Shown here piece after piece: positions 24,395 to 37,297 of a DNA stretch of 64,000 nucleotides. The stretch lies in assembly GCA_018105865.1 (NCBI GenBank), contig CM030870.1, forward strand, positions 6,487,120 through 6,551,119, given 5' to 3'. Each line of letters opens with the position of its first letter. Within the stretch, counting starts at the first letter, position 1. The position numbers were made by a program, and so were the translations under genes. This stretch comes from Metaphire vulgaris. Lineage: Eukaryota > Annelida > Clitellata > Crassiclitellata > Megascolecidae. The notes under the pieces were generated by a model. The model was not told where the DNA came from, did no database searches, and saw only the letters and a program-made list of their open reading frames with translations.

Positions 24395-25525
24395 CTGGCT
24401 AATGCCACACTTGCTACATCAATCCTGCAACTCTCCTTTCCAAATAAACAATGCGACCTTGACCATATACTTACTTCTTTACTCAAACAGTGCTCCACTG
24501 TGCCTATGCCAACTATAACAAGAATCATTAACCTATCTCTCACCACAGGTATTTTCTCATCCTTGTTTAAAAACTCTTTCGTCATTCCTCTTCTAAAAAA
24601 GCCTGGCCTTGACCGAGAAGATCTTAATAACTACCGCCCGATCTCAAATCTTTCTCTTCTATCAAAAAGCTCACCGAGAAAATCGTCCTTTCTAGACTCA
24701 CCGATCATCTTTCAAATAACTCACTATATAACACTCATCAATCCTGCCTACACTAAACATCACTCTACAGAAACTGCCCTGGCCTACATTTACGACAGAC
24801 TCTTAACTGCTATCGTTCTCCGACAAGTCACTGGTCTTTGCCTCCTTGACCTTTCTGCCGCATTTGATACTATCGATCACAATATTCTACTCGAGTGACT
24901 CTCCCTCTGGTTTGGCATATCCGGCAAAGCTCATCACTGGTTCAAATCTTACCTCAAGTCTAGTTCCTTCCAAGTTTCGTGTCTCAAACAAACCTCATCA
25001 TCTCATAGCGTAAACTTCGGAGTGCCCCAAAGATCCGTCCTTGGGCCTGTGTTGTTCAGTCTCTATACCACACCACTATCATCCTTAATCAATTCCCTCA
25101 ACTTGAATCACCAACTCTATGCTGACGACACTCAGTTATTCCTGTCCTTTACGCCATCCTCATTTGACACGTCAATTACTGTGCTTGAATCAGCATTCTC
25201 GTCTATTTCGTCATGGATGTCATCTAACCTCCTTGCTCTTAACCCCTTAACTGGGGATCCCAGATATATCCGTCCATTTTACATTGAATTACAGTTAAAT
25301 ATACAGTTAAGGGGTTAATCCATCCAAGACAGAATTCCTCTTAATAGGTCTACCCCAACAGTTTAAAAAATTGACAGTCCCAAGCTAGTCCTGACTCCAG
25401 ATACCAAAATAAGCCCTGCTCCAACTGCAAAAAAATCTTGGTTTCAAATTTGATTCATCCCTAAATTTAGAATCACAGATCTCCCAACTATCGAATGTCC
25501 CAACTATGCCCATATTCGCAATACT
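24395..25525 (+). mobile_element. Decayed LINE reverse transcriptase (CR1/L2-type)
   Basis: RT motifs in order: NNYRPISNLSLLSK near 24630, LDLSAAFDTIDHNILLE near 24845, FGVPQRSVLGPVLFSLY near 25017, YADDTQLFLS near 25120 and NLLALNP near 25230. The reading frame continues as SKTEFLLIGLPQQF after the MITE at 25239-25318. Frameshifts near 24680 and 24760, and a stop at 24897, make it inactive. This is a different LINE clade from the copies at 0.5 and 9.4 kb. Confidence 0.9.
25239..25318 (+). mobile_element. TTAA-MITE, subfamily A, inserted in a LINE
   Basis: 80-bp copy lying inside RT coding sequence. Deleting it together with one TTAA rejoins GCTCTT-AATCCATCC, restoring ALNPSKTEF. This proves that TTAA is the duplicated target. 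Confidence 0.97.
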
Positions 25526-25687
25526 GCATTAATTGGGAATTAAATAAAGACTACTGACTGTAACTTGGAAAAAATGGTTTCACATCAGTAGTTGCATGTT
25601 GTATTGGTCTGGTGGAGCCTGGATGGTGCAATTTCTGACAACTTTTTCTGTTATTGCTTCATTTCTTGGACTTGGTTATCCACTGAG

Positions 25688-25800
25688 TATATATATATAT
25701 CCACTATATATATATATCCACTATATATGTATATATATATATATCCACTATATATATATATATCCACTATATATGTATATATATATCCACTATATATAGC
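25688..25800. repeat. TATATCCAC minisatellite
   Basis: Units of TATCCACTATATATATAT or longer, five or six copies. Confidence 0.9.
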
Positions 25801-26666
25801 AGTACACAAAGTCCAGTTCCAACTTGCCTTCAATTAAGCCACAGAAAAACCAGACATAACAGAGAATCAACTGCCTCTGTTCTGCTGTCAGTTTCTCTTT
25901 CGCAAAGCAAACAGGACAACGCAATAAAAGTTTGAAAAAAACAAGGCCGACGAAAGTACCAAACCAAACACAACTAAAAATGAACACACACGCACACAAA
26001 CACACGCACGCACACACTCACCCACACAAACGCATACCATTGTACTGCTCACAGGGCCCAGCAGGCATTATCACATGGAGACTATCCTGATTGCGTCAAG
26101 GTCAGCAAGTGCACTTCTTGGGGATAAATTTTCTAGTTTTTTAATGCCTGAACTGATGCCAATCCTATATCTAAGGTTTTGCCCCTCCCCTCCCCGCCCC
26201 CAGAGAAGGATGCAATACACACAGGCTCTGGGAAAACAATTCCTTTTGTGACATGCCATCAAACAGTAAACACTAGTAAGCAGATTATAATGTGAGTCAT
26301 ATTTGCCTTCATAGCTTTATCAGTTTGATTGAAGTCAGTTTATTAGTATCAAATCAAAACCGAAAGCAATCAAAGATTAGTACAATCATAACTAAAGCAT
26401 AAGTTGCTGAGTGTACAGCAGCAGTTGGAGATCAGTTTTAACAGAGACAGTAAATGCAGAGACAGAGGAAGAGCATGAATTATCCGTAATCAATCTGCCT
26501 TCCAATATAATAACATTGAGATTAGCATGATTAGCGTACATGTATCTGTAAATCAAAATGCAAAGAATAATTATTTGTAAGTAAATGAAACAATAACAAA
26601 AAAAGTTGTCAAAAACTGCACCAGACTTCATAAATCAGACCATTTGATAAATCATAATAACATTTG

Positions 26667-26669
<3 letters not shown>

Positions 26670-26714
<45 letters not shown>

Positions 26715-26733
26715 TATATATATATATATATGT
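26670..26733. repeat. (TA)n microsatellite
   Basis: TA run interrupted once by CAATG. Confidence 0.93.
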
Positions 26734-27296
26734 ATCTTGAGGAAGAGCTGCACTTTGCCTGCACTTACAGCTACTGCACCAGGCTTCATCTCTTGCCTCA
26801 TGTCCCAGGCATACACCCTACACCTCCTTACTTTATTACTTTACAGTTCAGGTAAGAAGTCAGGAAGGACGCACAGAACTTGGGCAAAATTTCAACGATG
26901 TTCAAAACAAAATGGAGTATAATAATTATGAAAATATTTACCTGATCAAGAAATCAACAGTTTACCAAACATCAGTTGCTGTGGAAACTGAAACAAAACA
27001 GATCAGATACCGTAAATTACGAGAATTTTCCACAAGGTTCCGTAGGAAAAGCAGTGATTGTCTACTTTAAAAGATGTTGGTAGAAATCAGGCAGAAATTT
27101 GCCAAAAATCCCTCAAATTTCAGCAATTTCAACAGTAATACCAACGGTCAACATTTTGTGAATGTATCCTCCGTGTGACAGCTGAAACAGTAAACGGATT
27201 CAAAGGCTATCTCAGAAAACTAGGTTATTGAATGCTGAGAGTTGCTTCATTGGTTTTCACACAGGCTTGCTTTGCCTCCTAAACCACTTAAAATCA

Positions 27297-27298
<2 letters not shown>

Positions 27299-27341
<43 letters not shown>
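27299..27341. repeat. (TTA)n microsatellite
   Basis: About fourteen TTA units. The flanks (ACTAGGTTATTGAATG..., TTTTCACACAGGCTTGC) recur near 35.83-36.03 kb beside another (TTA)n, so this is part of a dispersed repeat. Confidence 0.9.
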
Positions 27342-27342
<1 letters not shown>

Positions 27343-27749
27343 TCGCCAACAGACACCACGGTGAAATAACTCCAATCCAATCATGATTGTCAACACTCCT
27401 GATACTCAGAAAATTATAACAATTTATCCACATCTGTCATACAAGAAGTTATTTCTACTTACTTTTTAATAACATGTGATTTTGAGGCATACTAGAAAGC
27501 CAATCGGTGCATGTTCTACAGGCAGAAGAGAGGGAATTGATTATCTTCACAGAACCTACAGACAAGCATCAACACCAAATGCTAACAACACATAACTTCA
27601 TGCTAAATAGCTGTAGACACGTACTATTATAAATGTATTTCGTTCAGTAGTTATTAGTTAAGTAGTCAGCAATACTAGCAAAAATGATTGGCACACAAAT
27701 ACAATTAAACACCATTAGCAGAAACTTTGCAGGCCAGAAAATAAGGGGG

Positions 27750-28076
27750 CACGGACATTCTCCCCTGGACATAATCCCCCGGACAAAACCCCCGGCAAAG
27801 AAGTAATGTGAACAATGTAAATGAACAATGTAAATCAATGTAAAACAATGTAAATCAATATCATAGATCTTAATTTTGCCGTCAGTATCGTTTAGGGTTA
27901 GTGTTTCGTGTCTGGTTTATGGTGTGGGTAATGATTACAGGACCTCATTCGGGTGCAATACACTGTTTTTCGTCAAAGCCTAAAGAGGGGGATTATGTCC
28001 GGCAGTGTCATTTCAAAGAGTGTACGGGGAGGGGCATAATGTCCAGGAGGATTATGTCCAGAGGGGAGAATGTCCT
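27750..28076. mobile_element. Non-autonomous DNA element with about 30-bp TIRs
   Basis: Left end CACGGACATTCTCCCCTGGACATAATCC and right end, inverted, with GGATTATGTCC and GAGGGGAGAATGTCC. Both arms also carry an internal second copy (AATCCCCCGGAC / GGGGGATTATGTCCG). No target duplication identified and no coding content. Confidence 0.65.
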
Positions 28077-30305
28077 ACACCCGAAAATAAGCATCCATGT
28101 TAATTTATCAAAGAAACTTACTGACAACCACATATCTACATAAATTGATACATTGCAAAATGGTCCATTATACCCCAGTTTGTGTCAATATGATTTTACT
28201 GTATCATTTTTCTCTAGAGTCATACTGTATTGGACTGGAATTATGCTAAATAAGGATCTTTAAATCAGGATGACGTTAAGAAAATCCTTAACAATCAAGT
28301 TCATTAATGGGGCACTACTGCAACCAAAACACAAAAAGTAGAAATATAGAGGTGCTATATAAGTCCCATTTTTACATCACAATACAATGTGATACATTAC
28401 ATAAAGACATAACCGCAAGAGGTCGCATACGACCTTTTCATGTCCACGATTTCTATGATTGTCCAAGACATGACTGCAATGGGATACTTGTCAGCAAAGT
28501 CCAGAAATGGGTATACAACCCCATAAAACCTGCCCGTATCAACAACGAGCAACAGGACTGTATGGCAGGCGCTGTGTGGCATTTCCAAATACTCTGCAGT
28601 GTATTAAAATTGGGCCATAATATTTAACTGCTTGGCAGTAGACTTATTGCCTTTCAACCCCACTCCATAGACACAAACTCCTATTCTTCATTATGCAACA
28701 TTAGGCCAACTACATGACTCGGCATATATGTAACTCTAAACCCATAGCATGCCCAGCATAAAATAAAATAAGACGAAACAGACAGTGAGATGCTCATCAT
28801 CTTTGATACAGACGCATCTATAAACAAGCACAACAAACACACACACACACACAGACACACAGCCAGAGAAAGGCCGACCTTGAAATAAGAATGAAAATTT
28901 GATGTATTGATGCTTAACAGCAAAACAGAGTAAGTCTAATGCAAACCAATGACAATATTTTGAGGTAGGGATTAGGTGGGGTGAGGGGTGGGGTGAACAA
29001 GCAAACTGGATGATTTAAAAGAGGTCAAGCAGGATGACCTCAAGGACAAACTCTCCAATACTCTTCTTTTTCATTCTGTATGCAAAACGTGGACACAAAA
29101 ATCAGTCGTCGATAAACAACTTATACAACAAGTTCACATTTTAATAAAGTTGCATTTTATTAAAAGCATGACAAATCTACTGAATTTCCCCCAAAATTAC
29201 TCCTGTATTTCCAGCAGATTGCATGTACCAACCAAAAACCCTTATACTGTCAGAACCAAGGATACTGTATATATGTATGCAGATACTCAATATTAAAACT
29301 TTCAATTCGTGTCAACCAGAAAAGCATTACCCGGTACTTTACATGCCTAAAGAGGCCAAAAAAAACGAAAATTCTCAAAAATTACAGACGAAACACTAAA
29401 TACATACCTAATAGAATGAGGTTTCAGCTTAAAAGCAGCATATTACCCATACTATTCTATACTCCTATACATGCATGCAAGGCAGCTTATAAAGCAATTT
29501 ATGGAGTTCTCTTTTAAAATGTCATAATAACCCCAAAACACATCTGCTTACTGAAATTCAAATAAAACACTACCAAATATTAGACCATTCAAATCTATTT
29601 ATTTATCTGTCTAGTGCACTTACATTTGCATAACAATAGTACATGTAGTCAAATAACAATTGGTTCAAAGCCATATTGACATATCCCAGAAAAAAAACAA
29701 TACCAAATATTGTATTTGAAAGATTAATATATTCTTAGGGTCCACAAGCCAAGATAACAAGACAAAGAAGTTGTGACTCAACATCAAGGATTATTCTAAT
29801 CTATTTGCTGGTTCAAATGCTTTTGAAAAGAAAACCATGGCAAAGACAAACGTTTGGTGATAGCTCTGACAGGCACACAAAAGAACTTGAATTGAATATA
29901 ACAATAGGTATGGTATATATACTGGTACTTGCTGACATCACAAACTACCAGGTAGTTAGGTCAAGCAGTTCTATTGTCTGAGAAGTGACATTATTTTTAC
30001 TGGTAGTAACAGGTGTTCATAAAATGTATGAAGATGGCAATAGGTGCAAATCTCATAAATAGAAAACTGCTAAGAAATAAACTGCAGTGGGGAAAGCAAT
30101 CGTAAACTAAGAAGTCTCTTGTTTTTATAACAAATTGTTGGTAAAATTTCTTGCACATCCTCTTACGTACTAAATTAATTATGACAATTTTAACTAAAAC
30201 ACAATCAATATAGAAATATCTTACATTTGACCCATCACCTCATTTCCTGGGGACAAACAACATCAGCATCAGGCCTTGTTTAATGTGCTGGAGAAATTGT
30301 CTAGA

Positions 30306-30306
<1 letters not shown>

Positions 30307-30364
<58 letters not shown>
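30307..30364. repeat. (AAT)n microsatellite
   Basis: About nineteen uninterrupted AAT units. Confidence 0.95.
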
Positions 30365-30365
<1 letters not shown>

Positions 30366-30929
30366 CAGCAAGCCAGTCGGTAATTAATTGGCAAAGCACC
30401 TCAGAAACAAACTGCATAATGGCATTATTAAAATAGATCGATTCCAGAGAAATAAGTCTGCCATAACAATTAAAATATTACTGGTGATTGGAATTGAAGA
30501 AAGAAATTAATGATATCTGAAACCTCTTTAAACCTGTGTCAACTGTCTTTACAGAAAAAAACCTGATGGAAAATTATAATTGCAAAATCAAACACACCTG
30601 AACATAAATTCATCACTTAATATTCAATGATTCATTAATATAAGCTGAATTTTTGATTTGCAGATGGCAGGTAGCTAAACTAGTCATCGACCATTGTCGA
30701 TGGTGAGTTGCTTCTCTTCAGAATCCATCAACAGAAGGATAGCAAGAAAAGAATCAATAGTTTCCAACAGACAAGTCAAACCAAACAGACAAATTTATAT
30801 AAAGCAGCAATGGCAGTCTGTCAAAAAAACAGGTCAAACAAATCTGAAAAGTCAGACAACTGGAAAAATGGCAAATGACTTAAACAGCTATGCTGACAAA
30901 TAATGAAGCCTTCTCATTTAGTCAATCAG

Positions 30930-31100
30930 TCAATCAATCAATCACTCAATCAATCAATCATCAGTTTACCGGTATCAAACCAAAAATCAACAGTGTTACC
31001 ATTCAAAATCTAATGAATGGCTACAAATACATAACAATTTCCTTAACAAAAAGCCCCTTAATTCAAAATCTAATGAATGGCTACAAATACATAGGAAACC
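30930..31100. repeat. (AATC)n and a direct repeat
   Basis: (AATC)n-like units at 30920-30960. Then a 34-base direct repeat (ATTCAAAATCTAATGAATGG...) occurs at 31002 and 31062. A further CTTAACAAAAAGCCCCTTAATT copy lies near 31475. Confidence 0.8.
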
Positions 31101-33436
31101 AGTATTTTCAAAATCCTGATTTGTTAGGTGAGGTGTCCACGCAGTACTCATCCAAAAGAAGTTCATAAGGATCGTGATAAAATATGATCGTGATCAACAA
31201 CGATGAAGCTCGTAAATTACATTTACAGTGATCATGAGGCAACAGCCTGAACAACAAGATGACAATAAATACTGATTGCATGCAGGCATTTTAGTTAGCA
31301 TCATCATTGAAACTTCTGTAGCGCCATGTTAGCAATGCCCTAGGCATTAATTGAACATAACTCCTTGATATGAATCACAGTCCCCCATTGTAAGATCTGA
31401 TAAGTCAGTCCATATTGTGCATAGTATAGAACTTTACAGCTACATACTATATATCTGTTTCTTGCACATTTTCCTTAACAAAAAGCCCCTTAATTGAATT
31501 GTATTGTTTTAAACATTGCCTAATGCATGCACGGCGATCAAAGCCTTTCTAAGCTACAAACCGGGAAGAATGGGGCTCAATCAAGCCTTCTGAGTGGTGG
31601 CTAATGCAAACGGTGACCCCACCTAGACTGGGCCAGCGGCAACCCCAAAGGTAGGGGTCTCCTTTTCAATGAAGCATCTGAGTATATAAAAATCACCTCG
31701 TATGTAACATCAGAACGGCTACAGAACGAACCTTTCCGATGGAAATTTCCCTCTAAGAAGCAAAAGAAGACTTTTGCGCGAATCAAACTATGAAGAATTA
31801 AATAAAATAAAGTCGAAAACGTTCCCTTTACACACTACATTTATCCTCGCAATTTGCTTACATGTTTAGATTCAAAGCTAGAGTCGACTTTTCGCACTAC
31901 GTGCAGTAATAATAAACTTAACACAAATATTTATGGGAAAATGTCAAATGTATAATTTACTATATTCAAGATAAAGACATACCTCAGGACCAATGTTATA
32001 GCAGTACATTTTAGTTTTATTCGGAAACAATATAAATAAAGATTTTAATTGGTGTCGTGCTGCGTTCAACACAATGCTTACTTCACAAAACAGCATTTCT
32101 CTAGCACTAATTTACTTCATGACCTCGTTCAAAACCTTGGTGACAATAAGCAAGTAAGTAAACTCTCGTGAATTGATGTAACGCCTTAAACTGCATTACG
32201 GCAGTCGTGCTTATTCTCAAGCGCTTGCTTTGACTTTATAGCTTACTTACGTAGGGTGTTAACTGTTTCTTTAAAAATTGAGCCTACCCAAACTTTAATC
32301 GGAGAAATAAACTCATATTCTGTAATCTCTTTGAATCACGCAAATCTATTCGATTTCCTGGAAACTTAATAAGAAATATATGACCTATAAAGGAGATCGA
32401 TTGAATGGGTTTTAGCAGGCACAAGACAATGGTTTTAAATCACGTGACTAATTGCAAGCGCTCTACAGTGTATACGTCTGTGTATTGATAAATATCGATG
32501 GTGTCGATGTCAACAACAATATTTACATATATTTTTTCTCCATTTTATCTCTTTTCTAAAAATTGCTTTAAAATTAGTATTTGTGCTCTTAGAATCCGTC
32601 GAAGCGACTGCAGTTTTCACCAATTTCAAGAGTATCATGCCGTTATAGTAGCTGCAGCGTGTAAGATTTCAGAATTCATCTAGCGCCTCTATAAAGAAAC
32701 TACTGTTTCATTGTGTCGTTAATTTCCTGGACGCTCTGCGTTTATTATCTGTTTTAGACATGACGAACTATCTTTTTGGGACATTTGTGAGGGTGGTGAT
32801 GGGAGGGTAGTCACGTTCTAGTTTTTGACATTTGAGATGTCAAGCAATCTGTTTACCTTAAATTTCTGATTTATATTTTTGAGATGCTAGTTTTTATTCG
32901 GCCGCTTTATTGGTTTAATTTGACCAGCGAATTTTAAAATATCTTTGGTTGGATACTCTTAATAATACTATAAGTGCACTAGTTTCACTTTCAGACTTTT
33001 GAGTCATTCATTATATATAGTGAATTTAAAATACACACGCACGCACACACACGCACACATACATATATATATATATATACTTGAGATTCAGTGTCTTTTA
33101 AATTTTTGGTATTCAGTTCTGCTTAAAAAGAATGACTTAGAATTAAATGAAATTGCTGACAAACTGAAGTATCTATCTGATGTAGTGTTTCATAATATTT
33201 AAATTTAGGAATAGTATGCATATTTTAAAAGCAATTGGTAATTAAACACAATTTTTTTACCTCTAATACTTTGAAGCATAGTCTATGCTATGTCTGTGCT
33301 ACTGCGGTCTCATAAATTTATGTCACAATGATATTCTAAATTTTCTTTGTCTATTTTATCTTTATTTTATGTATGTATCTTTAAGCTTCTGACATTTATT
33401 TGCTGGTTGATAGGAAAAAATGACACGTTGGCGCAG

Positions 33437-36054
33437 AATTTTACAACGACATTAGACTTGAACCCGAGACTTTGTCTTCCTCTTCGGAGAACGTTCCGGT
33501 TGCAAATTCATTCCAATCAACCGCTTCATCCGCCATCAGTGAGTGTTAGGATGGCCCCAGATTCAGGGAGTGGGAAGAGTCAGTCGCATAATGCAGACGA
33601 CAAAGGGGAGATTCTCCGTTGAGCGAACCATGTGATAGAAAGAAACGCAAGTTCAAAATACTATCACGTTTATTGAGTTGAAAATTGAAAAATTGATTAA
33701 TTTAAATAAAAATTTTTAATAATGTTTAAAAAATTGATTAATTTATTAATAATATTTATTTATTAATTAAAAATTAACGTTGAAAATAATATCATAACAT
33801 ATAGAGTTCAAAGCAAATATTTTTTAAGCATAACAGTTTAAATAAAGTAAAGACCTTCTTGAGCTCTCAAAGCTAACCTCACGGCTCCTAGAGCAGTGCT
33901 GATCTCTGTTTCTAAAGCCCTCAGCCAGGTGACTAATGCAGATTACATGATCTGGGGCCAGCATTGTCATGCAGTGCGCCTGTTAACTCCGTTGATTAAT
34001 CCGCTACTCAGTTGCCATTGCCATCCGGTGAATGAAGGCTGTGTCGACCTTAGGACTCCTGTGGGAGTCAAACCTATGACCTTCTGCTCCATTGTCCAAC
34101 GTTACGTTGTTAACACTCCACTCTGCTATCTTCCTCCCCCAAAAAGTTTGATTTACATAAATGAGTTTAAAGTTTTCTTAGTTAGTTAGTTAGTTAATAT
34201 GCCAACTTATATAGCGCTATAGTCACAGCAGGCCAAGATCAAGAGTGCTTTACACATTGCGCTTAAACGAGATGTTAAACAAGTGCGTCTTTAGTCTTGT
34301 AGCGAACATTTCAAGATTACCGGTAGTCGTGTTGGTCACAAAGTTGGGCAGCTCTTGTTTCAGTATACTTGCTTATAAATATAAAAAGGAAGAGGCAAAC
34401 CCATAAAAATATGGATAGACAGCATTAACCCCTTAACTGGGTGCCCCGAGTAATGCTCGTCCGTTTTACATTGAGTTACAAATAGTTGCCCAGTTAAGGG
34501 GTTAAAGAAGATCTGAAAGAGAAACAACCGACAATTGCAGAAGATTGAAATTAACATCGGACAAAAGGGCCTGGAAATGTTTTCTTGCTAGCGACCGGTA
34601 TTGCTACTAATGAGTTATAATAATAATATATAATATAACAAGGTTTAAAGTGGTTCAGTAGGGACTGCCCTGTGTGAGAACCACTGTTGCTCCCGTCAAT
34701 CTAATATCCTAAACTACTGAGGTTTATTTTGAACTCGTTTACAGTTAACCTATCCCTCACCCAGTTCATTCCATCTGTCCACCACTCTTGCACTAAAAAA
34801 ATGCTGTTTATGTCTCCCAACCCGTTTCTTGAACAGTTTCATGCTGTGTCCTCTGGTTCGATCATACTCCTTCATTGTAAAAATCTTTCCTTTGGCATTT
34901 CCACTTTGTTTGTTAGTATTTTGTATGTCTCGATCAAATCCCCTCTCTCTCTTCTTTTTCCAGGGTTGTCAATCCACAGTGATTTAGCCTTTCCTCATAG
35001 GTTAGTTTGTGATATCCCTTGATCATCTTTGTTGCTCTGTGTTGCACTCTTTCTAAGGTCTCTATGTCTTTCTTCAGGAATGGACACCATGCTTGAACAC
35101 AATACTCTAAATGTGGACAATTGTCTTGTAAAGTCTTATTGAACATCCTTCTCTCTGCTCACTATCGTTCTTTTGATCATACCTAGAATTTTGTTGGCCT
35201 TATTAGCTGCCTCTGCAAAGATGGCTTTAAGCTGTTATGCATGATGACCCCTAGATCTTTCTCCTCGTTTGTCACTTTTAGTCCCTTCCCACATAACTAA
35301 ATTCATGATCTGTTCCCCTTCTTCCCAATGATCAGAGCATTTATCTGTATTAAAAAGCATTTGCCAATCTGACCACTGGGATGTCTATGATCTTGTTGTA
35401 AAATTTTTGCTTCTGCTTCACTATCACTCTGTCCAGTTGACAGAGAACAATTATGATGTTGATGATGATGATGATGATGACGATGATGGTGTGCATACTT
35501 GTTTTTGTTTTTAGTGTACTGTTTCTGCCATCAGTTGCGCTTGATTGTGCATGTTATTGATGCTTCACAGGTGGTGTTTCACTTTTCGAGTATTTGTACA
35601 TTGAACTGACGCGAGGATATAGGCTTGAACATGACCAGGCGAGGTTTCTGGAGAGAAGGAAGCGAGTCTATGCATTCATTCATATACCGATAGAAATCGA
35701 AAAGGTTTTTACCAATATTCAACCTCATTTCAATTTATGAGCTCAGAGAACTTAGTTACTAGATCTTCATGCATACGGTATATGTGTCTGCCAAGCATAG
35801 GCTCCATCTATACTACCCTTTTGAAACAGTAAATGGATTTGAAGGTTATCTCGGAAAACTAGGTTATTGGATGTGGAGAGTTACGACAGTGGTTTTCACG
35901 CAGGCTTAATTTTTTCATACATTATTATTTTTTCATCTCATCTCATCACGTATTGGTATTTAACAAGATCCAATTACTAACATAATAGCATGTGATACAG
36001 ATGGATACTTAGCCTCCTAAACCACTTTAAATCGCATTATTATTATTATTATTG

Positions 36055-36107
<53 letters not shown>

Positions 36108-37264
36108 TTGATTTGCCATGTTGCATAGATAATGGATTTGCATTTGTTTATGTGAGAGTACTTATACAAAGATCCATTTGCAGAATACATACTGTATTTA
36201 TGCATGGAGAGTACCTTATAGCTTTCAAAAATGGGCTCAAAATTTATTTTCTTGATTACAATTTGACTAGTAGTTTGGTGTAATGAAGTATTTTAGTGTA
36301 ATTAACTATTTGATTGATATGATTTAATAAGTAATAATAATATAATTAATAATATTAATGAGTATGATCTGTCTGTCTGTTGTAGTTTATTACATATGGG
36401 TTTTTCCAGTGTGTTGATGTATTTCTCTTCATTTTCACCTTCCTACCATTGCGATTCCTTCGAGCCGCATTAAAGTTTTGCTATCGTGGATGTCTAACAT
36501 CGCGGTAAAACAATCCTTCAGCTCATCTTCGTTATTATTTTTCTTGTATTTATTTAACCCCTTGGACTCATAGAGACAATATTTAGGCTTGATAGCATTT
36601 TGGTTATGTTGATTGTAGATGCAAAAGGGTTACACTTTGATTTTATATTTTATGTAACATATTTGTTAAATAAATTAGATCAACTGAAAAATTGAGCTTT
36701 AAAATTTTTTCAGAAATCTTCAATTTCGTTAGCACTAATATGTCATTTATCTTTTACATCACGAGCTCTATTTCGGTTAATATTGTGGGGAATGTAAAGA
36801 CATTTTTTGCAAATAGCCATGTTGTAAAAATTATTTGAGCTACTGGTAACTAATAATGTAATAATGTGATTTAGTAGCTAAGTTAGCCTGTGTGAAAAGC
36901 ATTGTAATAACTCTCAGCATTTAATAGCCCAGTTTTTGTAGATATAACTTTTGAATTCATTATTGCTTCAACTGTTACTGTCTATTCAATTTGTCCACAA
37001 CCCTTGCACTAACAAATTTCTTTCTTGGGTCCCACCCTCTGCTTTGAGCAATTTGCACTTGTGAACTATTGTGCTGTTATAGTGTGCTAATGTAAAGAAT
37101 CGATCATAGTTATTTAGTGTGTTCACACAGTCTTTCGACTAATCACCCCAATAATCTTGACTTTACTTACTTACTTATATGACACATCTGCTTTCCCAGT
37201 CATTATTTTGCATGTTTCTATGAAATCCCATCTCTCTCTCTCTCTTTTCTCTTTTCTCTCTCTG

Positions 37265-37297
<33 letters not shown>

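Noticed and set aside
28307..28627. 106-codon open frame
   Set aside because: No similarity I recognise, no splice or codon-use support, in AT-rich repeat-bearing DNA.
33551..33622. ATGGCCCCAGATTCAGG as the TAPT1 start
   Set aside because: It lies downstream of the better-supported exon 33437-33538. It stops after 23 codons without a good donor; only a weak donor six codons in would join in phase.
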